A stretch of 64,000 nucleotides of DNA from Bemisia tabaci (GCF_918797505.1 NC_092801.1:4526001-4590000); one strand, 5' to 3'; positions 44,702 to 56,110 are shown, numbered from the stretch's first letter. Notes: generated from the sequence alone by a model not told the origin. Numbers and translations: made by a program.

Positions 44702-45256
44702 AATGGACCACTAGATAAGGTACGAATTTCAGCATTCTGATACATGTTTCTTAACCAAAATTTTACGTAAAACACGATGCTTACAACGAAAATTACCGAA
44801 ATTAACTCCTTACGAAGATATTTAATGATTCTTAATGCGTGAATTCAAACCACCCGCTCATAAAAACTCAATGCTCTACGTGATTCACATCGCGCGTTAA
44901 ACGTTATCATGACAGTCTCTGCGATATAAAAATCTGGCAACCTCAATCTTGACGGTTTGGCTCAGTTATAGCAAATTGCTAATAGTTTGAACAACACATG
45001 ATGGGAAATGAACATTGCTCGATTGAGAAGCTTGCTGAAACCGTTGTAAGTGGGCGATTTGACTCACGTAGAGTTTTGAGTTTCATGTGAGCGGGCAGTT
45101 CAAATTCCTCGTAACCAATGTGAAATAAAAACGTTAATATCTTCGTTAGGAGTTGGTTTCCGTAATTTTCGTTGTGTGAATCGTTTTCTACGCTAAATTC
45201 TGGTTAAGTAACATGTATCAGATCGCTTAAATTCGTACCTTGTCTAATGGTCCATT
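44702..45256. mobile_element. Foldback MITE family I
   Basis: The left end 'aatggaccactagataaggt' and inverse right end 'accttgtctaatggtccatt' are matched. The arms extend through 'gtttcttaaccaaaatttta' and 'ttcgttaggagttggtttcc' with moderate divergence. It is about 555 bp and non-coding. Confidence 0.8.
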
Positions 45257-45406
45257 CTAAGATTCTAATTATCCAAATGATCACGGCACAAGTGCTCTAA
45301 ATAAGGACGTGTCTCATCCCGGAGATAGAACACCGCAAGTCCATCTGCATGAGGGTTTAAAACGCAGTTAAAGCAGCTAAGAAGCGCCCGCGCGGAGGAC
45401 AAGAGG

Positions 45407-46319
45407 ACCTCCCACCCACCACACCGCGCCGGTTCCTCGGTTTTTATCTCGAGGCGGACTCAGGGGTGTGACCAAAAATCACCCTTCGACGCAAACTTTA
45501 ATTGGCGCCCGTCCACGGCAGCATAGGTATACTGCGGAAGCAAACCACCTGCTTTCTTTAAAGTCACGTTGCGGGGCCATTTCAGCTAGCCAATCCACCT
45601 CCCGAACTTTTCACGTTAGTGTTAGTAGGTGTCCAAACGACGCACCAGTACATGGCTATCCGCCGAGAATTGATGACTCGGCGAATGTACTACTACCCGT
45701 CTTATCAGCAGCCTGATTGTTGAAATTTTTGGTTTTGTCGGGACGACATAGATGACACAGGTTTAAAGGCGGAGCGTGATTGGTCGGCTATGTCTCATCG
45801 CTGGCGCATTTTACGACCGAAAAACGTAATTCCGCGAATCGGCCTATTTTCTCCCCATTTAAACCAATGTAATTGCTCCCAAAATTTTCATCGCTTTGGG
45901 GGAAAGTTTAGACTTCAGCTATGGTGCTGAAACTTCATATTTGTCTTTTGGGGGCCAAAAGGAATGGGAAAAAGCCCGGGGAGCAAGGTTTTGGGATGGT
46001 TGTCTAAAAACGGAACACCCTAACCTCCCACCCCACCACCCGCGCCCGGTTCCTCGGTTTTATCTCGAGGCGGACTGAGGTGTGACCAAAATCACCCTTC
46101 GACGCAAACTTTAATTGGCGCCCGTCCACGGCAGCATAGGTATACTGCGGAAGCAAACCACCTGCTTTCTTTAAAGTCACGTTGCGGGCCATTTCAGCTA
46201 GCAATCCACCTCCCGAACTTTTCACGTAGGTGTTAGTAGGTGTCCAAACGACGCACCAGTACATGGCTATCCGCCGAGAATTGATGACTCGGCGAATGTA
46301 CTACTACCCGTCTTATCAG
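45407..46319. repeat. Direct duplication of about 300 bp
   Basis: 45407-45708 and 46023-46319 are the same sequence in the same orientation. They differ almost only by one-base length changes in short runs (T5/T4, A5/A4, G4/G3, C2/C1). About 310 bp of unrelated DNA lies between them. Such differences suggest either a very recent duplication or two versions of one locus kept in the assembly. Confidence 0.85.
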
Positions 46320-47150
46320 ATGTTGGCGCCGCTCGCGCCGCCAATATTTATCCTGCAATCTATCAGGTAGGCAAACCGCCCGTGCCTCATGTCGCGCCGC
46401 GCGCCTAGTTCCGCCGCCCGCCCGATCGCGCTGCGGGCTTTCTAACCGCCCCCCCGGCTTTCCATAAGATATTTAAATTCGTTTCTTGATTATTTAATCG
46501 TTTTAAAAGGTAACATTTCTCTTTGATTCCTTTTCTCAGTAAATCCTTAATTACAACACTCACTGGTGCCTCCCTTCACAACCTTTCTCAACTTAAAACA
46601 CGCGTCCGCGTAATTCCTTCTCAAATCCAGTTTGACCGGTTGGCCCGTGTGCCGTATCTGAATTATGCTTCACCTATCGCTCTCTGGTAATGTCTTGGGG
46701 CAAGTGTTTTCGCCCCGCAGACGTACTTGCCTACGCTACAGCATTCCTTCCTTATCAGATAACTTCATCTTCTTTTCTCTCTCATTTCCATTAACAATAA
46801 TTTCATGGTAAAAGGCAATCTTTTTAGAAGACGTACATTACACTTTCATCAGAAAGTGCTTAAAGCCAAAAAAAAAAAAAAAAAAAAAAAAAGTATTTGC
46901 CTCCAGGAGAAGACAGTTACATTGGTAGAAATTTGGGTTCATCACATTCCACAGGCGGCATTTTCCCCAACGTGGGAGCCGCAGATATCAGGAATAATGT
47001 AATTTCGTTATCAAAACGCTGAAAACGACGGAAAAAAATGTCGAAAATTGGATTTTGCGCCGCTTCGGACACGATCTGTGGTTCACTTCAGCGGTCATAC
47101 ATACACCCTTCATCAATGAAATTGGAATTCAGAATTAAGTAATGTTGTAT
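46320..47150. other. No recognised gene; A-tract at 46869-46892
   Basis: A GC-rich stretch (46320-46460) is followed by ordinary AT-rich DNA and a run of about 24 A. No coding motif was recognised. Confidence 0.4.
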
Positions 47151-47153
47151 TCT

Positions 47154-47345
47154 TCACCAATTGTTTTCACGGATAATGACCGTGTGGGTGTGAAAGTAAG
47201 GGTGAGCACCGGGAAGGGGGGGGGGGTGATTCACAGCCACGACCTCGTCGTGGGCCCTGGGTTGTTTCTTGTGAACAAGCTGAAACCTGCAGTGATAGAG
47301 CCATGTTTCATCCCGGTTGAAACAGTTGCAACGCAATATGCAATC
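47154..47345 (-). pseudogene. Possible mariner transposase shard
   Basis: The minus frame contains 'NRDETWLYH', resembling the mariner signature (T)GDET.(V/L)(H/Y)H, in which the Asp is the second catalytic residue. Only about 20 residues fit; the rest does not. This is weak. Confidence 0.3.
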
Positions 47346-47779
47346 CAGACTACCTTTTCTTCATCTGGGAATTTGAAAAAGAAGGTAAAAGTAACTCCTT
47401 CCTTGAAGCAACTTTTCTTAATTCTAACCCGATTTTTGTAACAATCATTGTCAAAATTTTAATTTTTCGAGTTCCGGTCTTCTCCGATGTTTTTTTAACG
47501 GTCGGATTTCGGAAGAGCTGAAACAGCTGATGAGAGACTAGATGCTCGACCAGTTGATGAGGGACCGATCATAGTCGTAAATAATAGAGCGGAGTGTCAG
47601 TTTTTCTAAATTGAAACTATTACATACTTCCTACTACTTTAGATTTTCCCGAAACCAACATTCTCACATGCCCAAGTAGCATGAGTTGAAAGAAGTTGCA
47701 ATTAAGTCGTCCGATTCTTGCAACTTTCAAGAACCGTGCTTGTTGCCTATCCTCCATCCTTGAAGGAGCGAAATTCATG

Positions 47780-48046
47780 TTGCAATTGAATCGGTGCGTG
47801 CGAAAACCGCTGATGTCCATATTTCCAGTCTGAAGTTTTTTTGAGTTGATAATACTTTTTAAGAGTTGATACAACCGTGAAAGTGATGAAAGGACTCGTT
47901 TTGGGATTAAGGAAACCCGAAGACGAGTTTTAACGCCACTTTCGTGGTCGCAACCAACTCCGAAAGGTACTATCAACTCAGAACATAAGACTGGAAAAAT
48001 GGACATTATTGGTTTTCGCACGTCCCGATTCAATTAGAATTGCAAT
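47780..48046. mobile_element. Foldback MITE family J
   Basis: 'ttgcaattgaatcggtgcgt' and 'gcgaaaacc' on the left are inverted on the right as 'ggttttcgcacgtcccgatt' and 'caattagaattgcaa'. Inner arms 'ttgagttgataatac' and 'gtactatcaactcag' are also inverted. Confidence 0.7.
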
Positions 48047-48934
48047 AATGCCATTTATCGTAGCCATTTTTGCTTGTGTCACGGATTGCCTACCAGCCCA
48101 ATTCAAGGAGCCGAGTTAGCAATTCAATGTTTTCGGTCTAGACACCACTGTTCGCGGAAAATAAACTTATCCGAAAAGTCGTTGCATTAGTCAATCAGAA
48201 AACCATGTTCGATACGTTAATGAATTGGAAACTTCCACGTTTTAAGAATAATTCAACAGTTTTGGAAAATGTTATAAAACCTGTTCTAGCATCGAATAGA
48301 TTTCATGTACATGCATTAGTTGAATAGGTCTTTAGACTTAAATTATGCGCTAAAAAGCGGATTTCCACCATTACCAGCGACTAAAACAAAAATCGCAATT
48401 GCGCCTTGCGGAAGGAAAGAGGTAAAAATTGAAGAAGAAGAGATTATAATAGCCCATTTTATAGTCGAGGAGCCAACTTGTCCACGGCTCATGTCATGTA
48501 ATTTCGAATATTTATGTTTTTCGCTGCACCCTATCACCAAAAATCCGGTATTTTGATTAAGGTAGCACTTAGAAACTTGATAGGTGAGTTCGTAGCCGAA
48601 GTGATACAAAATATGGAAGTATCAACTAATAAGAAAGATGGACGATTTCTGAAGAAAGACGAAGAATTTCACAGCTGGCTACCCCACTTTACATGAATTA
48701 AGCCTCGCTAACCGAGCGGTGAAATTATATCTTGATATCGAGTGGCAGAAGAGAGAATACGAGGGGGAAAACTTATTTTCACCAGATGAGGCTCGTTTCC
48801 AAGATTTTAAGCCCGAATTTGAGTGTTATGTCCGGGAAAAATTTCGAAAATAACCTTCTTTTTATTGGTCCGACTCTTCGAATGATATCACACAGACGCC
48901 TCCACAAGGCACTCCAACATCTTCGATAGATATT

Positions 48935-49198
48935 TTGTCAATTATTTATGCTTATATGGCTGGCGAGGCCCCCAACGAGTCTGAAGGCAGATTCAAAACC
49001 GAAGCCGCTGATTGGGATGAATACCGCGCGCAGCTATCCATCGCGTGGGTGGGAAAGAGGCCGAACGAACCTGTGATCGCAACAGACGAAGAAATCGAGT
49101 CAAGGGTTATGAAACTCGAGGAAACGACCACCGATACATGCCTTAAAATGTTCCGATGTGCCGATGTATGCATGTTGTGTGTGTGTGTTGTAATGTGA
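48935..49198 (+). pseudogene. LINE ORF2 fragment (end of endonuclease domain)
   Basis: The frame reads 'GRFKTEAADWDEYRAQLSIA', then 'DEEIESRVMKLEETTTDTC'. The (W/F)..ADW..(Y/F)...L pattern, followed by a helix of (E/D)..(E)..V..L...I, is typical of the linker after the endonuclease of Jockey/R1-type ORF2 proteins. The reading becomes low-complexity after 49160, and no reverse transcriptase follows. Confidence 0.5.
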
Positions 49199-49560
49199 TG
49201 TTACGATAATACGATGTTACGATCTGATCAAGATTGCTTTTCGGCTATCCCAATTATAAAAGGTTTACCCTGGAACATCAAACAACAACTCCGCGATGGT
49301 GAAGTAAAGCAATTGTTCAATCTACTTCGAAATCTCCTCCTGAGCAAGGCATTTTATGATTTAAACGAATTCCTGAATTCACCTGTTGAGTAACATTCTA
49401 CTAGCCATTACATAATGTAACAGTTGTAATTTATATTCTTAATTATTGTATATTCTAATTCCTAGCGTTTTTTGACCTGTGCCATAGCTCTAATAATAGG
49501 GCTCTCATGTACGTATGTCATAATAAATAAATAAATAAATAAATAAATGTTGATAGCTGC
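49199..49560. other. No recognised gene; (AAAT)n at 49521-49549
   Basis: A short tetranucleotide repeat ends this AT-rich stretch, just before the LINE piece. No coding motif was recognised. Confidence 0.5.
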
Positions 49561-49569
49561 CGCCAGACG

Positions 49570-50417
49570 GTGAAGCGGCGACCTGTCCATGGACAAGGAC
49601 AGAAGGTCCTTCCAACGGGCGGGGGATTCCCTCCTGAGACAGGAGAGACGGAACGCCGGGCAGAAGGCCAGAAGGGACTACAAGGAATCCCTGAGGAAAG
49701 CCAAGAGAGAGTCGTGGAGGGAGTTGGTGACCTCTACGGCGGGAGACCCCTGGAGCATAGTGTACAAGCTTCAAGGCGAGAAAGTGAAACCGCAAGAGGT
49801 AATCGGGACCGTGGGGCTCGGCGGGGACGCTGGCGAGACCCGCTCCTTTACCGACACCTACGGGAAGCCCCGCGGGAAATTCTTTCCGGAAGATTCCCCC
49901 GAGTCGGACACACCTGAGCAAGCCGCTCTGAGAGACGCAGTTGCAGATGACAGTAACGGGTGTGCAGTCACTCAAAATTGCCAACTCACGATATCCACCT
50001 CTAATCTACCAAATCTTCACTCTTACACTAATAATTTCCCTATACTTTTTTTTCACTCCCACCAACCGTCTTACCCTCTGTTTTATTCAATCTACCTTTT
50101 GTCCAAACAAATCATTCTCTCTCACACATTCAATTCCTACCGTATGTTCACTTTGTTTGTTTTCCATTACCCAGTCTCTGGTCATAGGAAGTCGCTCTGC
50201 CGGGTATCAGAGCGTGAAAATGGTGAAGGGTTCTCACCCTCTCCCTACTCAACTCCTCTTTTTTATCAACCCCTCACCTTTTTCCATGTTTCTAATTTTT
50301 TCTTTTTCACACCTCTACAGTCGGTATCTAATCACCTGTAACCTACTCACTACAATAAACACACTAGTCTAAAGTCGGCTGCAGGTGCTTAGTCACAAAG
50401 CCATTAAACAACAGAAG

Positions 50418-50463
<46 letters not shown>
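49570..50463 (+). pseudogene. R1-like LINE fragment ending in a long A-tract
   Basis: From 49589 the frame reads 'RRNAGQKARRDYKESLRKAK', 'RESWRELVTSTAGDPWSIVY' and 'KLQGEKVKP'. This is the region between endonuclease and reverse transcriptase in R1/R2/Jockey-type ORF2 (Y..(A/S)(I/L)R.AKR.SW...(V/C)...DPW..VYKL). The similarity fades near 49900. Unrelated T/C-rich sequence follows to an uninterrupted run of about 47 A at 50416-50463, which looks like the retroposon tail. The reverse-transcriptase core is missing, so either an internal deletion or two adjoining insertions occurred. Confidence 0.55.
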
Positions 50464-50466
<3 letters not shown>

Positions 50467-51590
50467 CCAACTCTGCCCACTCACTCGTCGATTTTTTCAT
50501 GTTCGCGCATGCGCATTAAACAGCAAATCCGGCAACATCGAAACTGAAGGGATGCCCCATCCCTTTAGAAGGGATGCTTTTGCTTGAAGAAATTGACGGA
50601 TCCCCAGCCGCCCGGGACAATGTGGTCCAGATGGCCCATGCGTTCTGAAGGTGGGTCGACTTCTTAAAACGGCCCTTTTTAGGGCCAAAAAACTAAAACT
50701 GTAAATTATTCCCTACCCTGCAAGTACGATAACTGTTTGAATTATACCAAAGTGCAAGAAAGATAATCATTGAAGCAAGAAACTGCTACGAGAACGCGTC
50801 TTGCCTCACTGGAGAGAGTTGTAAGGAAAACCTGACATCCTGGACGAAGCGCTGCTGGGCCCCCTTAACGGGTGCGAAAACATTTGACCGAGGATACGCA
50901 GAGGGGCTCACCCAAGGACATTGCGGCCCTTTGGGAAAGCTACTTCTAGGGTCGCCACTCTGCGTCTGACAGCGAGGAAGTCGAGAAGTTGCTAACCCAA
51001 GGGGCCCACAAGGCTCCAAAAGAGGTCCTGAAGCGTGGAACCTCATTGCGGACGCGCTTCTCAGAAGAGACTCCCCTCCAGGCTGCCGAGTCTTCACATT
51101 CAGGGACGACATCGGGTTTTGCACCCGTTTGTCGCATGAGTTTTAAATGGAACCATTTCGCGTTTCCGGTTGAGCATTTCCGGTCGCATCACGCTCGACG
51201 GTTCATTGCCTTGACCACAACTGTAATCCCAATTTCCCAGAACTGCGTCAGAAAATTGGACGTATTTCACCCAAACGGAACTATGTGCATTAAGATATGA
51301 GCCCTGAGACGCATAAAAATACATGCGCAACGAGCTCACGTCATAGTGCACGTAGTTTCGTTTGGCAGAAATACGTACATTAGAAGCAAATTTTAGGGTA
51401 ACTTTTTCGACAAAAGTCGATGCAAGTCTCGGTCTCGCAATAACAGCGTAGCGACGGCTCGTTTTTATTTTCAATTTATTGTCCGGTAGAAAATGAAATT
51501 GTAACTATTTTGAAACGTTCCGGGTTTTGTTCATCCTTTGTTATTTTTTTGCAGCCTTTCCCGAATTAAGTTGTTCTTTCATTATGTGTA
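50464..51590. other. No recognised gene
   Basis: Open frames on both strands between 50.8 and 51.5 kb overlap and lack motifs. The stretch is moderately GC-rich and shares a short phrase ('aaattggacgta' to 'aacggaacta') with the 15.57-kb region, so it is probably repetitive. Confidence 0.35.
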
Positions 51591-51614
51591 TTTTGGGTGA
51601 TTAAGTTGTTTTTC

Positions 51615-53095
51615 ATTTTTTCGATGAAAGACACTCCTCGTTCAGGACGCCGAAAATCAATGACACGAGATCAAGAAATTGATACTCTAGCTGATTTCAT
51701 CGAAAATCCGCGGCAGACAATCAACGAGGTGGCAAACCGCATGGAGTTTCATAGAGTAAGACTCGTCGATTGCCTAAACATCACAAGTTTCATCCGTACA
51801 AAATTAAACTCGTCTACGAGTTGGACGAGGATGATCCTGATAGGCGACTCCAATCCTGTGCGAAAATGGAGGAGCTGATTGCAGCCGATCCAAATTTCAA
51901 CGAAAGGACATGTTTTAGCGATAAACCGACAGCTTACAATGGAAGGATTCATGAAGCAAAAGGGAGGATTATTGTAGCAAATGATCTCTGCCAAAGGACG
52001 GAGAAAAGAGATGATATTTTGATGAACTGCGACGTTTTTCTTTATTAAAATACACTGTTAATAGACACAATGGGCCTGTTGCATGCAAGAGATACAGCCG
52101 TGCGAATGGACTTTTTAGTGGTTAAATGACACGAAAATTACGATGGTCACATTAAAAAAGTCTGAAATACACTCCTTACTGCACAATTTGCGTTGTTAGG
52201 AACGCGCTTTTTCAAATTTCCCGCGCCTGGGGGCAGTTTTCTGACGGAAACAATTAACGGCAACTCGCGGCTATTTCCGGTCAACTAAAACTGACAACGT
52301 AACTTAAAAATCGGAGCTCGTGATATCGTGAAATGAAATGTAGAAGGATTGCGTTGGATATTTAAAAGTTGATCGATTTGGTTACCGCATAAAGCGTATA
52401 TGGACCACTATAAGAGATCACGTTGGGTTTGTAAACAAACTGAAGGAAAAAATAACAACAACAACAACGACTCGGCATCTTCCGGAAATCACCGAGCCCG
52501 CCGTTTGCTCGTTTCCGGTGCTTAGAAAACTGCCCCCAGACGCAGGAAATTTGAAAAAGCGCGTTCCTAACAACGCAAATTGCGCAGTAAGGAGTGTATT
52601 TCAGACTTTTTTAATGTGACCATCGTAATTTTCGTGTCATTTAACCTCTAAAAAGTCTATTCGCGCGGCTGTATCTCTTGCATGCAACAGGCCCATTGCT
52701 GAGACTGGTCTCAAGAAAACCCCCATATCGGTGGAGAGAGCCATACGCAATTCCCAGAAAAAATCAACGTTTAGTGTGGCATCTTCGGAAACCAAATCAT
52801 TGGCCCTTTTTTCATCGAGGGAAATCTTACGGGCCCCCTTTATCTATAGATGCTGGAAGACATGGTTGTGAATAAAATTGTAGAGGTCATTAATAAAAAA
52901 ATCTGACGAAGATTTTGACCCTTGGTTCCAACAGGACGGTGCCTCTGCGCACTTTGCATTAATCGTGCAACATTTTCTTGATGCAGAATATATCTCCAGA
53001 GAAAGATGGGACGGCGTGGAGCTATCGAATCGGCCAGCATGATCCCCCGATTTAACTCCGTTGGATTTTTTTCTCTGGGGCCACCTCAAACCCTG
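51615..53095 (+). pseudogene. Mariner-like (DUF4817-type) transposase relic, split by a MITE
   Basis: The pieces run in the correct order. First 'KDTPRSGRRKSMT' and a helical segment. Then, in another frame, 'HKFHPYKIKLVYELDEDDPD' and 'TCFSDKPTAYNGRIHEA' (first catalytic Asp retained in FSD). Then, after a 630-bp MITE, 'NPHIGGESHTQFPEKINV', 'GIFGNQIIGPFFIEGNLTG', 'PWFQQDGASAHFALIVQHFL' (second Asp retained in QQDGA.AH) and 'SPDLTPLDFFLWGHLK'. Stops and frameshifts separate them. Removing the MITE restores the normal protein order, so the MITE is the later arrival. Confidence 0.75.
52068..52698. mobile_element. MITE family C, copy 2
   Basis: The ends CAATGGGCCTGTTGCATGCA and TGCATGCAACAGGCCCATTG are perfect inverses. 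The arms remain matched for about 170 bp ('aaatgacacgaaaattacga', 'ttcctaacaacgcaaattg'). The outer 16 bp equal those of the 14665-15285 element. The 280-bp centre is unique. It sits inside the mariner-like relic. Confidence 0.85.
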
Positions 53096-54430
53096 ATAAA
53101 ATGTAAAACAATTTATAGTATCAAGTAAGTATTGACGTCTGTTTAAATAAATGTATTCTTTGGGAATGACACTATTTCAGTAATTACAACCGGAAAATTG
53201 GCCGAGTGCTAGACCACAAGATAATTTTTTGGCTAATAATGAAAAATTTCTTTCTCCCGATGACCATTTCAACTTATGTAATCCGTAACTTGATAATAAT
53301 TATTTTTTTTTTTCAGATATTTACACGAAGCGAACCAAAGAGACTGCAGAATTAGACGAAGAAAACGAGGAAAGAAAAACAAATTCATACCTAAGACCTA
53401 AAACCAACGTTTTTTAGACAAAACCGCGCGACGTTGCCGAGTTGATACGGCGAATTATCAACCAATGAACGTGCAAACAGCACAGATGAATTCCTTAAAA
53501 TGCTAGGAAAAGTTCGTATGAAGAATTCGAATATGGGCTGTAATAATTTAAAGGTGAAGTTGTTTTGATCGGGATGCATCGTAATCGATAATTATGTACC
53601 TGGTTTTCTCCCTTGAGTGATAAGAATAACGCGATCACGACGAGCCGGGTGAACCTTTCGAAATTTTTTATGATAAGTTTTCAATATTTTAGTGCTTTAT
53701 TATGTTCGTTATACGTAAGCGGATGTCTGTGTCGGGGATGTCTGTTTGATGTCTGATGATGCCTGTTTCAGGAGCCGATCCAGTTCGACGCGGACGACGA
53801 AGAAATTACAGAGTCTTGACTTTCCTCTTTATGAGAGCCTCTTTAATATTGTTTAATATTGTTTAGAATGGTTGAAATTTAATTGAATAATGAAATTTTT
53901 TGAATGATAATGATGAATTGCTTTGATTTTTTTTCGTAATCTGTTAATTTGAAGATTCTCCCAAGCTCTTATGGACAACAGCGTGGACTCGAAATCGACG
54001 GTGTGAGTCGGCAAGAAGATTAATTGTTTTAATGCTTAAGAATGAGAATTTTTCTGCGAAGCAAGAATTTTCTTTCAACCTCGGAGAGAAATGACGGCAG
54101 TTTTAACGAGTTGCAGTAGAGGAGTTGACTGCTTTAAAAGTAAATTATGACAGGAAGTCTGGGACGTTGGAAATTGAGTTGTGTGATTGGCGATTTACAC
54201 CGTCGACATAAGGTGGAAGGTAAGATTCGGAACGGTAGTAGATGATCAATGCACGGTTGGTTGAAGAGTGTTGCACAAGCGTTGCGCCAATTCAGCTTCC
54301 CTCAATTTTATGGGCAGGAATCGCTGCTGTCGATGGCGAATTAGGTGTCGATGAAGAGTTTGATGATAGAATGGAGTTCGAAACATCACAGGTCAAATTC
54401 AGGCTGTCCTGAACCTATTCCTCATTGCCG
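53096..54430. other. Mostly unrecognised; two candidate terminal exons
   Basis: At 53317 a strong acceptor (long T run, cag) opens a short charged frame ending at about 53415. At 53772 another acceptor (gcctgtttcag) opens 'EPIQFDADDEEITES' and a stop at 53819. Both look like last coding exons on the plus strand, but the gene they would belong to is unknown. Confidence 0.3.
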
Positions 54431-55420
54431 GTGTTAGTAGCTCAATGTTTGTGGCATACAGAGCCGCGAAGAATGCCAGAAAACTACGTCTACAGCTTGT
54501 TACCCGCCCAAAAGTCGATCCTCTCGGTCGGTGACAAGCTCATCATAGACCGAAACGTATACCACCAGGCCCGCCACATCCCTTCTCGGGCCCTGGTACC
54601 AGTTTTAAGGTCCGGGCCCCAAGCACGGGAGGGGCGGGGTCCGAGGGGCATCCCCTGAGAAATTCTAGAATTGATACGACTTATCGGACGCATTTTGAAG
54701 CTTCCATAGAGAATTTTTCCATCAATTTCTGCGGAATAATTATGTTTTTTTTCTACTTTCAGCACAAAATACTTGCGAATTGCTGCATTCAAAACATCTG
54801 GAAAATTTGTATTTTTTTTTTTTTTTTTTTGGGGGGGGGGATACATGATACTATTTTCAGTTCTAAGAGGGCCAGGCCCCCTGGACTCCCCCTTCGTTGG
54901 TCTATGGCAAGGGATTTGAGCCATGAGCCATTGAAGTCGAGGATGCCCAGACTGAAGACTCTTAGCATCTGACGACGGAAGAAAATGAAACGCAGTTACT
55001 AAAAATATCCCTCTGTACTGAGAATCTTGAAAACAGATAGAGATTTTCCAAGAAGTATACTTCTTTGAAAATTTAAGAAGAATTCCACAGTGCCCCAGCG
55101 TGTTTCTGAAAATCTATTAACCTTTTGCGAAATTTTTAGGGTAAATTTTTCACTTTTTTTTTTACGAAACAAGGGTTGCATGTGAATTCGTGGTGGCTTT
55201 TCACGGGTAACACGGGCCCCCGGCCGGCCCGGTACCAGGGACCCAGTATCCCCCCCCCCCTTGTGGCGGGCCTGTATACCACACACATCAGCAGTTTCGC
55301 ACTGTCTTCAGCTCCAAGTGGGAAGTGGACGAGGACGGTGAGCGGATCAGCGTCCCGTTCCTTCCCGTTAGTGTCAATGTGACGCGCGCCAACTTCCATG
55401 AGACACTCGTAAGAGTGACG
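54431..55420 (+). other. Unassigned GC-rich block with exon-like segments
   Basis: A frame near 54445-54530 reads 'MFVAYRAAKNARKLRLQLVT', and one at 55281-55400 reads 'QQFRTVFSSKWEVDEDGERI' and 'SVPFLPVSVNVTRANFHETL', ending at a donor-like 'ctc|gtaaga'. Both have protein-like composition, unlike their surroundings. The DNA between contains two inverted GC-rich cores (about 54562-54604 and 55231-55280, both with 'caggcccgccaca' and 'ccctggtacc' or inverses) and a T/G homopolymer at 54813-54840. This could be a decayed repeat that captured coding sequence. No family was recognised. Confidence 0.3.
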
Positions 55421-55577
55421 GGCCCCGAGTCAACGAGCCGCGGTCTTCAGAGGCTTGAATTTAGTCTACTAACACAGTAATAAATCAGTCCTAAATCTTA
55501 ACTGATTCCCTATTTTCTTAATCTTATTATTAAGAATTCCTGAGTTCTGGTGTTTGAATTATTTTATTGTTCGTCTA

Positions 55578-55842
55578 TATATCGTCACCTTCCAGGCAAA
55601 GTATCACAAGCGCCATGCGACGTTTAAAAATATCCGCCGCCATTTTATTTTTTTACAGAGAAATTGTTCAACGAAGCTGTCCGAAAATTTCACTGAATTT
55701 TCTTTGTGCTGCCGATAAAATTTAGTGAAATTTCCAAACAGATTCAACCAACAATTTCTCAGTAAAGAAATAAAATGGCGGCGGAAATTTTTAAACGTCG
55801 CATGGCGCTTGTGATACTTTGCCTGGAAGGTGACGATATATC
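55578..55842. mobile_element. Foldback MITE family K
   Basis: 'atatatcgtcaccttccagg' and its inverse 'cctggaaggtgacgatatat' are perfect. The arms stay matched for about 90 bp through 'gcgccatgcgacgtttaaaa' and 'gccgccattttat'. The centre has 'aaattttcactgaattttc'. It directly abuts the ATP6 insertion. Confidence 0.85.
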
Positions 55843-55855
55843 TATATTGCAACTT

Positions 55856-56030
55856 CTAACTACCGAATTTATCAACTTTTATCATTATAATAAAATAAAA
55901 ATTGGAGTTTGTATATTTATCTCTTTATTTTTATTTATATTATTTATTGATATTTTAGGTTTGGTTCCTTATATTTTCTCTGGTTCTTCACACTTTGCGT
56001 TTTCTATTAGCTTTGGTTTTCCTTTTCAAT
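55856..56030 (+). pseudogene. ATP6: NUMT: mitochondrial ATP6 fragment
   Basis: The plus strand encodes the conserved part of ATP synthase subunit 6, the membrane proton-channel subunit encoded in mitochondrial DNA. The key run is 'FISLFLFILFIDILGLVPYI', followed by 'FSGSSHFAFSISFGFPF'. (N)xLGL.PY.F..(S/T)SH is the hallmark of insect ATP6. The DNA is much richer in A/T than its surroundings, like mitochondrial DNA. About 58 residues survive without a stop. It is sandwiched between MITE K and a mariner-like scrap, so it may have been carried or trapped among transposons. Confidence 0.8.
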
Positions 56031-56044
56031 CCTCAAACAATCCC

Positions 56045-56110
56045 ACAATGACGGCATCCAATAGCAAGACGGTGCCCCTGCACACTTAGCATTGATTGTG
56101 TCAATTGCGG
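56045..56110 (+). pseudogene. Mariner-like transposase scrap
   Basis: One frame reads Q-stop-QDGAPAHLALIVSI, the QQDG(A)..H catalytic segment of the transposase group also present at 52.9 kb. It is only about 20 residues long. Confidence 0.5.

Noticed and set aside
47142..47441. Plus-strand 99-codon frame
   Set aside because: It shows no family features; the opposite strand has at least a mariner-like DETW motif.
49505..49984. 159-codon minus-strand frame
   Set aside because: It is antisense to the LINE ORF2 fragment, whose motifs are clear on the plus strand.
54490..54924. 144-codon minus-strand frame
   Set aside because: It runs through a T/G homopolymer (coding poly-Lys/Pro) and has no motif.
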